From NCBI GenBank assembly GCA_930367215.1, contig OV884059.1, positions 5,294,945 through 5,358,944 of the forward strand: a DNA stretch of 64,000 nt, read 5' to 3'. The notes beneath the pieces are model-generated. The model saw only the letters and a program-made list of their open reading frames with translations. It made no database searches and was not told the origin of the DNA. The stretch's first letter is position 1; each line of letters starts with the position of its first letter. Below, piece by piece: positions 58,264 to 64,000 of this stretch. A program made the translations under genes and the position numbers. Source of the stretch: Pollenia angustigena. Its lineage: Eukaryota > Arthropoda > Insecta > Diptera > Polleniidae.

Positions 58264-60634
58264 GTTTCTCTTTTTTCTGGTTTAGGGAGTAAGAGATTTA
58301 AAGTTTAATATGTTAAACCATTAAATGTCATTTAAACTATATTTTTCGATATTTTTTTTTTTTATCCAAATAAGAAAATGTCAAAGTTTAAAACTATAAA
58401 TCTGTGTAGCTAAAAGTTTTTGTTCTTTTGTTAGGTTTTTTTAATATTTCTTTCACATTTATATTTATGTTACTTTTTCGCCACCTCTTTTTTATGGTTT
58501 TTTGTCATGTTGACAAATTTTCAGCATTTTGGGTAAAATATTTATTTTTGGTGGCCGCAAAAAAAACAGACAAAAAATTTAAAAATTGTGCAAAGAAATC
58601 AAGGAAAAATGTTTTAGCATGCATTTTTTATAAATAACTGACAATTTAAAATTAATAAAACATAAAAGAACCAAATTTAAAAACAAATTTCATTTTTTTA
58701 AACTGAAAGTTTTTAATTTTAAAAATTTTTCTTAAAAAAAATCGTTAGAAACTTTAAAATTTTTGAAAAAGATTAAAAAACCCAAAATTTCTTAATTTTT
58801 TCGGCTAAATTTTTATTTAAATTTGGAAAAAATAACACAATTCTAAACGATTTCTTTCTTAAACTCATTTCCATTAATAAGTGAATATCAATAATTTCTT
58901 TAAAATTAAAAAAAAAATGCTTTAAATTCCTAAACAAATTATTTATAAAATTAGCGCTTTTTACAACCACATTGCCACTTCCACTGTCTGGCAGCTCTTT
59001 CGTTACTTCTCAGCAATGATAAATAAATAACTTAAGCCTAGTTTAAGGCTGTTGCCAGAAATAAACAAGAAAGCATTTAAGCTTTTAACAACATTTCCGG
59101 TTAAACAATTGGGCTGCTTATTCTACACTTTTTCAGAACAATTAATAAAAAATGAAGTCTACTTTCTGGCTGTTATTAAAAATAAGATTGCCAAGCTGAA
59201 TTTTAACAATTAAATTAGGAAATGTACGCTTCTTTCGCTGTTTTGTTAAAGAATCTTACAGAGGAATCAGCTCTTTTAAGAGTTTCTCTCAAGCGAGGAA
59301 TCTTTTACGATTAAAAAACGCGCTCGTCGACGATAAAAAAAGCTTTTGATGAGATTTTCAGTAGTTTATTACACGATTGAAAAAGCTAATTGGGTAGAAT
59401 CGAAAAACTTCCAACACAAAATGTTCCTCTTAAAATTCTATACGTGATAATATGCAACAATAAAGTAAGCAAAGTTAACTGCAGAATGTTGGATGTCTTT
59501 AAATGAGATTGCTAAGCATTCGGTAGTAATGTAAATATCAGTGCAGGCGGACTGCCGGGGTAACCAAATGGCAGATGAGCTGGCCAAACGGGGTGGTCGC
59601 CTGGATGCCAGATTAATAAATAGATCAATTCGATGGTTTTTCAATGGCTCATTGTAAGTCACTTATTAAGAGCGAGTCTTATATATTAGCACAGTTTGGG
59701 TGTACATGTAAATCCGCCAGCTCCTTATCCAGGGCAATGTGGCCTGGCTATGATCCCTACTGAGGTTCAACAGGACTACGATCTCGCTGATAACTGGGCA
59801 CTGGCCGGTAGGGCCTTATTAAAGGAGAATGGATCTAGACTCTAGAATTCAATGACAGTAGCCATTGAAGGGGCCATGACGAAACGTAAGAGGAAACTAT
59901 CATAATATTTATAGTCTGTGTCAAAGTGCGGGAATTAAGTATATCAAGGAGAGATACCTGGGGAAACCAGTATGTGTCCTTTTCGATGATCTACCGAAGA
60001 TAATCATAAAGCTGCTTCTTCTCTTCATTAGGAAGACGAATAGTTTCATTTTGCAGTGACGCCTATTGAGAAACTTCTCTGTAGGAGAGGCATTGTTGCT
60101 GGGTACCACAAAGGTAGCACTGAAATGAAAGACCCAAGTAAGCTGTCTTCTTAATGGCTGCCAAATGAACATAGCCTAAATTTGGGTCTTTTCTCTCATT
60201 TTCGATTGTAAGTCAATCTTCTTTGGTCTCTATCATAGAAGAGTGGACAAAACGAAAACTCTCTTAAAACTAAATAAATTCCGCACGTGTGAAAAGTTAC
60301 AAAATTCTTATTAATTCAATCATAAAATTATGTTTTTTTGACGGCAGAGTAAGATTTTTTCTGTCTCTTTTTGTTGTAGTTTTAAAAAGATATCTCTATT
60401 TCGATAAAAAAAAAATTTATATGTAAACTTAAAAAAAAAACTCACCTGATATTTTTTAATACTATCCAATTGCTCCAGTGTTGGCTCAACAATTTGCGCT
60501 ATTTGTTGAGGCGCTATTCCTAAATTATTGGCCGTGGGCATACCGCGGCGATCGGGCAGTTGCGGCGGTTGGGGAGTGCGTTCCACACGCACTGTATCAC
60601 GAGGCGGTGGCACAGGTTTGATGGAACCATTTAG
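31542..60634 (-). CDS. sdt: Stardust (PALS1/MPP5-type MAGUK), all isoforms, 5' partial
   Basis: Scaffold of the Crumbs apical complex: L27 domains bind Patj/Lin-7, PDZ binds the Crumbs tail, and ECR1 binds Par-6. Shared exons: 36548-36335, 35955-34662, 34597-34401, 33184-33053, 32983-32802 and 31736-31542 (stop 31544-31542), all phase-consistent, giving 737 residues. In shared numbering: ECR1-like [20 protein letters not shown] at 4-23; two L27 at about 72-179; a proline-rich linker at 184-280; PDZ at 292-372 ([29 protein letters not shown]); SH3 at 388-454 ([20 protein letters not shown]); basic [15 protein letters not shown] from about 537. The GUK P-loop is the degenerate MAGUK form ([10 protein letters not shown]) and the protein ends [17 protein letters not shown]. 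Alternative upstream exons are listed separately. Similarity to PALS1 extends through all domains. Confidence 0.95.
31807..31972. repeat. Hairpin MITE with GA-rich arms
   Basis: AGGTGATCGCATCTAAGAGAGAG on the left pairs with CTCTCTCTTCGAAGTCACCT on the right; arms of about 60 bases include GAGTTAT/ATAACTC. It lies in the last sdt intron; GAATTCGCCTTG follows at 31978. Confidence 0.65.
32000..32760. repeat. TAGTTC-type hexamer tract in sdt intron
   Basis: Dense imperfect TTCAGTTCTAGTTCAGTTC words, the complement of the GAACTA tracts elsewhere, fill most of the last intron. A TTGCGAT-rich patch (32450-32545) resembles 44312-44675. Confidence 0.65.
33185..33939. other. sdt intron, nothing recognised
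   Basis: AT-rich, with no repeat or frame that stands out, between the GUK exons 33053-33184 and 34401-34597. The dispersed-family copy starts at about 33940. Confidence 0.45.
33940..34290 (+). repeat. 300-bp dispersed family, copy 2
   Basis: Carries the family landmarks CTTAATTCCCAGTTTTTATT, GGGATAAGCTATTCCTATGC, CACTGGTTGCTTAGGCCAGA, ATCAAAGTTTAAACAAAAC and a closing TTTTGTATTCCCAAAAATTG. Located in an intron between GUK exons. Confidence 0.7.
39345..39590 (+). repeat. 300-bp dispersed family, copy 3
   Basis: GGGATAAGCTATTCCTATGC, TTGCTTAGGCCAGATCATTA, AATAAAACTGTAAAGCGAAT and AAGCTTAAACAAAACACCAA align with the other copies; both ends are eroded. Confidence 0.65.
40105..40195 (-). mobile_element. 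tRNA-derived SINE head or tRNA relic
   Basis: The minus strand reads GGCTAGCTGGAAGTGAGC...GTGGGTTCGATTCCCACCAG: a perfect B box GGTTCGATTCC (40143-40153 complement) in a T-arm stem GTGGG/CCCAC, preceded by an A-box-like TAGCTGGAAGTGAG. No acceptor stem or convincing anticodon arm can be drawn, so a SINE head is more likely than a functional tRNA. It differs from the 15480/26070 family. Confidence 0.6.
40977..41092. mobile_element. Palindromic MITE, TTA target duplication
   Basis: CAGCCGTATTCATAAAAAAT on the left and ATTTTTTATGAATACGACAG on the right bound a 116-bp near-palindrome. TTA flanks both ends (40974-40976, 41093-41095), the PIF/Harbinger-style 3-bp duplication. Confidence 0.75.
41420..41880. 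repeat. GAACTA-type hexamer tract
   Basis: Imperfect AACTAGAACTGAAACTGAAC words throughout, in the sense orientation of 29040-29990. In the sdt intron just 3' of the GC donor exon. Confidence 0.6.
42334..43230 (-). CDS. sdt: sdt alternative first exon, Asn/Gln-rich N-terminus
   Basis: 299 codons from ATG 43230-43228 (context AAAAATGG; in-frame TGA six bases upstream) to CAG at 42336-42334. The exon then meets a GC-AG type donor, CAG then GCAAGT. The frame is phase 0 and joins exon 36548 as ...[11 protein letters not shown] + [10 protein letters not shown]. This matches mammalian PALS1 (PIRRSAQLERIRQQQ + EDMRRRREEE), which confirms the junction. The first 260 residues are low-complexity, with Asn, Ser, Thr and Gln runs; only the last about 30 ([20 protein letters not shown]) look conserved. 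The resulting isoform would have 1036 residues. The upstream stop makes it a first coding exon with its own promoter rather than an internal exon. Confidence 0.85.
43440..43900. repeat. GAACTA-type hexamer tract
   Basis: Imperfect AACTAGAATTAAACT words; includes ATTATAACTGAAC.TCGTGAAATT (about 43535-43565), which recurs at 61100-61125. Confidence 0.55.
43916..44125. mobile_element. Foldback MITE, TGGTGTTTTC ends, TTA target duplication
   Basis: TGGTGTTTTCTTTTCTAC at the left is exactly inverted at the right; arms of about 90 bases also share AATGCAATTTGG and GTCTGTTT. TTA flanks both sides (43913-43915, 44126-44128). PIF/Harbinger-like target choice. Confidence 0.78.
44312..44675. mobile_element. 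TIR-like element, GGGAGCT...ATTGCGAT ends
   Basis: GGGAGCTCTATTGCGAT on the left is mirrored by ATCGCAATAGAAAGTAGCTCCC on the right. The body also has ACGAAAGCTAAATGCGATAA, resembling 32450-32545. Non-coding; no clear target duplication. Confidence 0.5.
44676..45426. other. sdt intron, T-rich, nothing recognised
   Basis: AT-rich filler with long T runs between a MITE and the GTTGCCAAC array. Confidence 0.45.
45427..48249. repeat. Degenerate tandem array with GTTGCCAAC box
   Basis: The box GTTGCCAAC or a one/two-base variant occurs at 45427, 45571, 45693, 45818, 45935, 46116, 46253, 46368, 46479, 46626, 47289, 47408, 47562, 47697, 47832, 47965, 48054 and 48241. Spacing is mostly 110-155 (mean about 130), with a gap of about four units in the middle. 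It is usually preceded by AAAAAGA and followed by TTGTTTTAAA. Between boxes, 47280-48060 keeps an alignable unit with TCTTGTAAACATTTTAA.GAATTTTT; earlier units are more diverged. Intronic in sdt, upstream of the alternative first exon on the minus strand. Confidence 0.75.
48840..49165 (-). promoter_or_regulatory. Candidate promoter/5' UTR for the short sdt isoform
   Basis: More GC-rich and non-repetitive compared with its surroundings. Read on the minus strand, the 48740-48850 part resembles a fly leader (AACAAAACATTTTTACAACG). It lies about 5.6 kb upstream of the alternative first coding exon, with splice donors such as GTGAGTGTGAGTGCAAGT available. No defined TATA or initiator; this is inference from composition and position only. 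The open frame 48708-49133 has no recognisable domain. Confidence 0.2.
49165..49740 (-). mobile_element. LINE fragment, RNase H region
   Basis: The minus strand encodes [20 protein letters not shown] and, one frame away, [13 protein letters not shown]: the RNase H C-terminal half of a jockey/I-type non-LTR retrotransposon (compare GNCRADELAR). Frameshifts show decay. Confidence 0.6.
49740..50240 (+). mobile_element. mini-me-like element fragment
   Basis: GCCGGACGGACAGCATTAGATCGATTCAAAAA...GATTCTTAGTCGATCG (about 50130-50190) matches the GTCY/GGACGGACA segment of 51945-52910. AAGACTCTATTCCGGAAAGAAGCTTGTATG (50031-50060) also recurs at about 52600. Confidence 0.55.
50241..51944. other. sdt intron, no gene; foldback-related words at 51170
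   Basis: AGCGTTGCCAAATGTGCAGA (about 51168) matches the inner edge of the 20800-27475 foldback arms, and an inverted ATGGCAACGCT is at 51794. GAATTCGCCTTG is at 51548. Otherwise AT-rich. Confidence 0.4.
51945..52910 (+). mobile_element. mini-me-like element, copy with GGACGGACGGACA run
   Basis: Begins GTAAGAAAGTATAGTCGGCC, contains GCCGGACGGACGGACATGG and GATCGATTCAAAAATTGATT near 52780, and ends GTGTTACAAACATTAGCAAA...ATTATGGTATGGGACCC. The start is the complement of the AGTC...CTTTCTTACTTG tail at 7530. Confidence 0.65.
52940..52957. repeat. (GA)n microsatellite
   Basis: An uninterrupted GA run of about 9 units directly after the mini-me-like element. Confidence 0.8.
53209..53386. repeat. 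MITE with TTTTTGTCACGT arms, copy 2
   Basis: GGGTATTTCCACAGAAAAGT...CTTTTTGTCACGTTATGACA pairs with the right end TGTCGTAACGTGACAAAAAG...GGAAATACCC. 178 bp; same family as 24655-24888, with more symmetric ends. Confidence 0.8.
53387..54389. other. sdt intron, AT-rich, nothing recognised
   Basis: Mostly A/T runs; no frame, array or inverted repeat that stands out. Confidence 0.45.
54390..54690 (+). repeat. 300-bp dispersed family, copy 4
   Basis: Has TTTGGGAATACAAAATTTAC, CTTAATTCCCAATTTCTATT, TTGCTTAGGCCAGATCGTCA, AACAAGTAAAACTGTTAAGC and CATTTCCCACTACAATTGAT in order. A direct neighbour of copy 5. Confidence 0.72.
54800..55100 (+). repeat. 300-bp dispersed family, copy 5
   Basis: Near-identical to copy 4 for most of its length (GCCAGATCGTCAGGAAACTT, AAACAAGTAAAACCGTTAAG, CTTACTTGTAACCATATCAA), about 410 bp downstream in the same orientation. 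This suggests a local tandem duplication of the copy with its flank. Confidence 0.75.
55101..55917. repeat. Degenerate units after dispersed family, AT-rich
   Basis: GGCGATTTTG/GGGGATTTTGCA words recur at about 55197, 55389, 55547, 55695 and 55829 with similar flanks (TAGGAATTCA.AAAAAAGTAAAAA), a weak tandem pattern of about 140-190 bp. No gene. Confidence 0.45.
55918..56442. mobile_element. hAT-type MITE, 525 bp, with 8-bp TSD
   Basis: Ends CAGTGTTCGAAAATAAACAC and TGTTTATTTTCGAACACTG; exact 8-bp duplication ATTTAAAC at 55910-55917 and 56443-56450. Same order and orientation as 4191-4828, with an internal deletion. Terminal repeats are cleaner than in the other copy. Confidence 0.9.
56540..57486 (-). 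mobile_element. mini-me-like dispersed element, copy 2 (inverted)
   Basis: Reverse complement of 3056-4004 over its whole length, with few differences: same GGGTATAAAAA/ATACCCTC ends, GACAGACGGACAGACG run and three TAAACTGTTTTCC subrepeats. Open frames on both strands here duplicate those at 3185-4056 and are not genes. Confidence 0.78.
57844..58036. mobile_element. pogo-like MITE, 193 bp, TA target
   Basis: Ends CAGTTTAGTGCCGATAG and the inverted TATCGGGATTCTACTG with TA outside both. Internal CGTTAAAT.GAACATCCC and AACAACGAATTATCGGG words recall pogo-type termini such as 9117-10064. Confidence 0.65.
58238..58264. repeat. Poly(T) run
   Basis: Homopolymer of about 25 T after AAAAGA; length may be unreliable in the assembly. 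Confidence 0.8.
58265..59480. other. sdt intron, nothing recognised
   Basis: AT-rich, with only short frames of low-complexity composition. A single GATTGCCAAGCTG near 59208 faintly resembles the array box. Confidence 0.4.
59530..59850 (+). mobile_element. LINE fragment, RNase H region
   Basis: The plus strand encodes [19 protein letters not shown]...[10 protein letters not shown] and, further on, [20 protein letters not shown], matching the end of the RNase H domain of jockey/I-type LINEs (GNE.ADELARRG). The frame is broken between the two parts. Remaining sequence to about 60180 may be the same element but is unrecognisable. Confidence 0.62.
60446..60634 (-). CDS. sdt: sdt upstream internal exon of the long isoform
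   Basis: 63 codons in phase 0 on both sides: the acceptor AAAAG precedes CTAAATGGTTCC and the donor follows CAG as GTGAG. The peptide is proline-rich and basic ([30 protein letters not shown]), ending QLDSIKKYQ. Splicing to the exon at 36548 gives QLDSIKKYQ + [10 protein letters not shown], again resembling the LERIRQQQ + EDMRRRREEE of PALS1. It must be preceded by further exons, none of which was found up to the window end. Splicing over 42334-43230 would leave a 23.9-kb intron. Confidence 0.85.
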
Positions 60635-61430
60635 CTTTTGTGTTTAAAAAGAAATAAATATTTTTTTTAGTTAAAAATATTTCAAAATTCCATATTTTTA
60701 AGGCTTAAAAAAAAAAAAACTTTTAAAAATTTCAAATAAGTGTTTTATGATTGAAAATGTTTTATTGTTTTAGTATTTTAATGGAAAATCTTTAAAAAAT
60801 GAAAATTAATGAGAAAGTGTTTTAAAAATGGAAAGCAAAAAGACCAAACAGAGTTTCTAAAGGTTGAGAAAAGTAACAAAAGTTTAAAGAAAAACTTCTA
60901 GAAAAAATAATTTTATTCGAAATTTTGCTTCAAATTTAATTGCTTTAGAAAAAGAAAAATAAATTTTTTTTATTGAAATAATATTTGAAACTTCCGTAAA
61001 TTTAAGATATTTCCCCCGATTTCAAAAAGCTCAGTTAAAACTAACTATTTCGTTAACTTCCAGTTAACAATATGTTTTGACAGCTATAACTGATACATAG
61101 TTAATTATAACTGAACGTGGTGAAATTAGAGGTTAAAATATTTTCTTAAATCCTACAAATTTTCTAAAAATACCCAAAATCCCTTTCCAAAAAAACTAGT
61201 GATTTAAAGAGATTTTATGCTTTTTTCGACAACTACTGATTAGATTTACCAAAAACTTAAGATTCTGAATACAATTTTCTAATTCCCATTTAAGTTCTTT
61301 ATATACCTTAATAACTTTTTACAGAAAATTTTTATTTTTTATTTTTATAACATTTTTTAATTTTAGTTGATTTCCCTTAATTTAAATAGATTTTTAAAAA
61401 ACTTTTACTCTTTATTTTATAACGGGTGAT
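60635..61430. other. sdt intron, nothing recognised beyond a short shared word
   Basis: AT-rich. TTATAACTGAACGTGGTGAA at about 61102-61121 is shared with 43540-43565, a small dispersed repeat. Confidence 0.4.
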
Positions 61431-62130
61431 TTTTAAACCGTTTGGGTTTTGAAAATTAAAAAAAAACAAAGAAAATTTGCAAAAGAGAATGAAATATTTA
61501 TTTGGACGATAAACGAATGCCTGCAATATACATATATACTTTTAAAATATTATTTCATGTAAATGTTGCCGGCGGCTACGGCGCACCGTAAGTGGTCCAT
61601 CCGTGCGCTCCAATTTTAACATACATTTTCCAACATTTCGGTCGGTTTCTCAGCAATGGCAGCTGTAATGTTGTTTTTCTGGGCTGGAATTGTGGCTGCC
61701 TTGTCCCTGCACACGAAAGACTTCACGTAACCCCGCAAAAAAAGAAATAGTCTTCTAGTGGGTTAAAATCTTATGATCTTGGCAACCAATGGACAATTCC
61801 AAAACGTGAGATAAATTGCTCATCAAACTCGCCTCCCAATAGGTTCATAGTATCGCGTACCGTATGGCAACGTCTTGTTAAAACCACATGCCAACCAAGT
61901 TCAATTCTACAATTTTAGGTAAAAAAAAGTCGGTCATCAGCGCACGGTACCTTACTCCATTTTACTGTCAATGTTTAGATTTCCAGATTTCTTCAAAAAG
62001 TAGTCCAATGATGCCGCTGGGCCACAAACCACATCTTTCAGGGTGTATTGGTTCATCTTTCAGATCTCATTGGCAGTCCTTGCACTACCTTGGCCACTCT
62101 TTACACCAAATTTGGCAAATCTTTTTGTTG
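61430..62130 (-). pseudogene. mariner-family transposase remnant
   Basis: The minus strand encodes GMWF, a stop, QDVAIRYAIL near 61890, and further on, in shifting frames, KPTEMLENVC and WTTYGAP-type C-terminal residues. This corresponds to the second catalytic Asp region (QDGATCHTA, with Asp kept) and C-terminus of mariner-type transposases. ACGGGTGATTTTTAAACCGT (61422-61441) is a plausible terminal repeat. Multiple stops; a different lineage from 21800-22600. Confidence 0.65.
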
Positions 62131-62159
62131 GCGTGCCCATTAAGCCTCGTTGCTGAAAA

Positions 62160-62800
62160 AATATTCACCCATATCGTGAATAATTTTTCCCTCGTAATTT
62201 TTCCTCTTTTTACATATTTGCGATCGTGAACAACTCCCATGAAAAAATGTAATTCAAAGGAGAATAATAACGTGAAAAAATGTTCACGGGAAAAATTCCC
62301 CTTATCGTGAAAAATTGTTTCCCTCGTAATTTGTTCACATTTCCCTTAGATTTTCTCACTTTATTTTTGCTAGGGAACAGAACATGTATGTAAGTAGCTC
62401 CTCCTATAAATCGAATATTAAGGTTTAATAAAGTTAATAAGGCACAAACCGATATATTGCTCAACAAAATGCAAAACAACAGGTCGATTGCCTGCGGTTT
62501 TGTGAAGCTTACGATTGACTTGGTGGCAGAATTTTGGAAAATATTTTACTTCATTTAATTTTCAATATGCAAAAAACTAACCTTGTAATCAAACTATCTT
62601 TCCAATACTAAATATTTTGCTTTATTATTTAAACTTTTCTTTAAAATATATACGTGTATTTTTTTGAACAAAAATTTCATTCACTGGAACTGATAGCGTG
62701 AAAAATTTTTCACATGAGATTCACGATTGCTTTTTTCCCTTCGAGGGGAATGAAAATTTCATGGGAACAAAAATTCCACTTGTTATTCACGATAGGGGTA
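62160..62800. repeat. TATCGTGAA-rich MITE cluster
   Basis: TATCGTGAATAATTTTTCCC, CGTGAAAAAATGTTCACGGG, TATCGTGAAAAATTG (62173-62330) and their inverted forms GCGTGAAAAATTTTTCAC and TTATTCACGATAGGGG (62696-62806) bracket the block. Probably one or two foldback MITEs with GTGAAAA/TTTTCAC arms. Confidence 0.55.
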
Positions 62801-63729
62801 ATTTTCTTTAGAAAACATATTTCTCACACATCACGAGTTTGGACAATAAAATTCAATGATTGGCAAGCCTTGTTCGTGTGTCAGTCTATTTATGGTAAAA
62901 TGGCAACCCTAACTGAGTATTTTTGGAATTGCCACATGCCACCAATCTTTTTTTTACACGGAAACAAAAAACAATCTTTACTTTTCCCCCTTTGCTGCAG
63001 AGAAAAAAGTTTTCTTTATCTTTGCCCTCTTATTGAAGACTGACTTGACTGCTCAGTGAATTTAAAAAAAAACCATTAAAAACCAATTCTAAACCAATTT
63101 CCACCTTTACAAATTTTAATTTGTGTATAATTAAGAGTTTCTTTAAGCCATTCACTGGGGAGAATTTTTAAAACTTTTTAATTTACATTGTGTTATTTTA
63201 ACAGCAGTTTGTATAACAATTGAATTGAAAGTTTTTAAAACTGGTACTGAAATATAAAAAAGAAAAGTATTTATTGAAATATTCTCTAATTGAGAAAAAA
63301 AAATTATATTGTTAAAATTGCCTTGAAAATTGTTTCATTACAGTTTTGTAATTTTAACAGAAATTAACCTTTTAATATTTAAAATATGTTCATAAAAAAG
63401 GTGTTTTAGCTTTTAGAACTGTTTAAATTTCAAACTGTGTTGTATGACAACGAACATGGAAACAGTATAAAGTGCACTTATTTTTGTGGCAAGAAGGATA
63501 AGGAGGTGGAGAAGGGAGGGTTGTGGCCATGGTTGACAATCTGGAAAAAGTGATGATATGGCAAAAATGTTTTTAGTAAATTGCATGTACATAATTAAAT
63601 TTTTGCAGCTTTTAAAAGTGCAAGCAGAAAATCTAAATTGCTCGAAATGCAAAAGACAACAAGGATAAATTCATTCTTAAAGAAATTTACATATATGCAT
63701 TTGTACATAAATTAGATTTTAACGTTATT

Positions 63730-64000
63730 GACTAACTGACTGGTTTATTATCGCACGCCTGGTCTCTCGTCAGATCCATCCATTAAGACGAAATTTTTGA
63801 AAATTCGAATTTTGAGGAGGTAAAAAAGGGTAAAAACGTGTAAATACGTGTAAATACGCTGACCTCATATCTCCTCAACTAAAATAGATACAAAAAAAAA
63901 ATAAAAAAATTAATACTTATCGCTGTTCATGAAAACATTAAGCGGATAAGGAGTCTGGTACTTTTTCGATATTCGGCCCTTTTTGGGAATTAATGGGTAG
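63730..64000 (+). repeat. Dispersed repeat running off the window
   Basis: ATTGACTAACTGACTGGTTT then TTGAAAATTCGAATTTTGAGGAGGTAAAAAAGGG and GTAAATACGTGTAAATACG. This layout (TGACTGACT, then gaaaattc..gaggaggt) is familiar from arthropod dispersed repeats. Class unknown; the end is cut off. Confidence 0.4.

Noticed and set aside
59921..60172. 83-codon frame on the minus strand before the sdt upstream exon
   Set aside because: Adjacent to a decayed LINE fragment, no recognisable domain, and no splice signals in phase with the sdt exon at 60446-60634.

Overview
This window is nuclear DNA of a higher dipteran. It is very AT-rich, its protein-coding genes are split by GT-AG introns, and most of the space is old mobile DNA. 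The two genes found have clear insect relatives. The repeat content (dispersed elements carrying GTCY runs, a jockey-type LINE, mariner, pogo and hAT remnants) suggests a calyptrate fly such as a blow fly or house fly relative; that last step is inference. No bacterial or viral gene, CRISPR array or rRNA was seen.

Layout. (1) 112-1572 (+) holds the last three coding exons of an AMP-forming acyl-CoA synthetase (4-coumarate-CoA-ligase-like); its 5' exons lie left of the window. (2) 1573-6111 is a spacer of MITE-like hairpins, a mini-me-like element and a hAT MITE with an intact 8-bp target duplication. (3) 6112-18597 (+) is a complete second copy of the same gene: five exons, 598 residues and a probable mitochondrial presequence. 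Its first intron is swollen to 9.8 kb by pogo/Tigger, mini-me, jockey and SINE insertions. (4) 18598-31541 is a gene-free spacer dominated by one nested structure: a 6.7-kb foldback whose loop contains a dead mariner and whose right arm is split by a 2.6-kb hAT element with an 8-bp target duplication. That hAT element itself carries a MITE and a SINE-like composite. (5) 31542 to at least 60634 (-) is stardust (sdt), the fly orthologue of PALS1/MPP5, a MAGUK scaffold of the Crumbs apical polarity complex. The shared 3' exons encode the conserved ECR1 arginine stretch, two L27 domains, PDZ, SH3, a basic HOOK and a GUK domain. Two alternative upstream exons were found: a 299-codon Asn/Gln-rich first exon with its own ATG (42334-43230, with a GC donor), and a 63-codon exon (60446-60634) of a longer isoform whose start lies outside the window. 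Both join in frame to the same downstream exon.

The two loci are unrelated in function: fatty-acid or aromatic-acid activation on the left, epithelial polarity on the right. The most interesting structures outside coding exons are a 2.8-kb degenerate tandem array in an sdt intron with a conserved GTTGCCAAC box about every 130 nt, the nested foldback/hAT/SINE stack, exon versus intron divergence in the synthetase pair that looks like gene conversion, and the two sdt N-terminal exons that end in similar peptide motifs. Splice sites were placed by eye from reading frame, consensus and homology.
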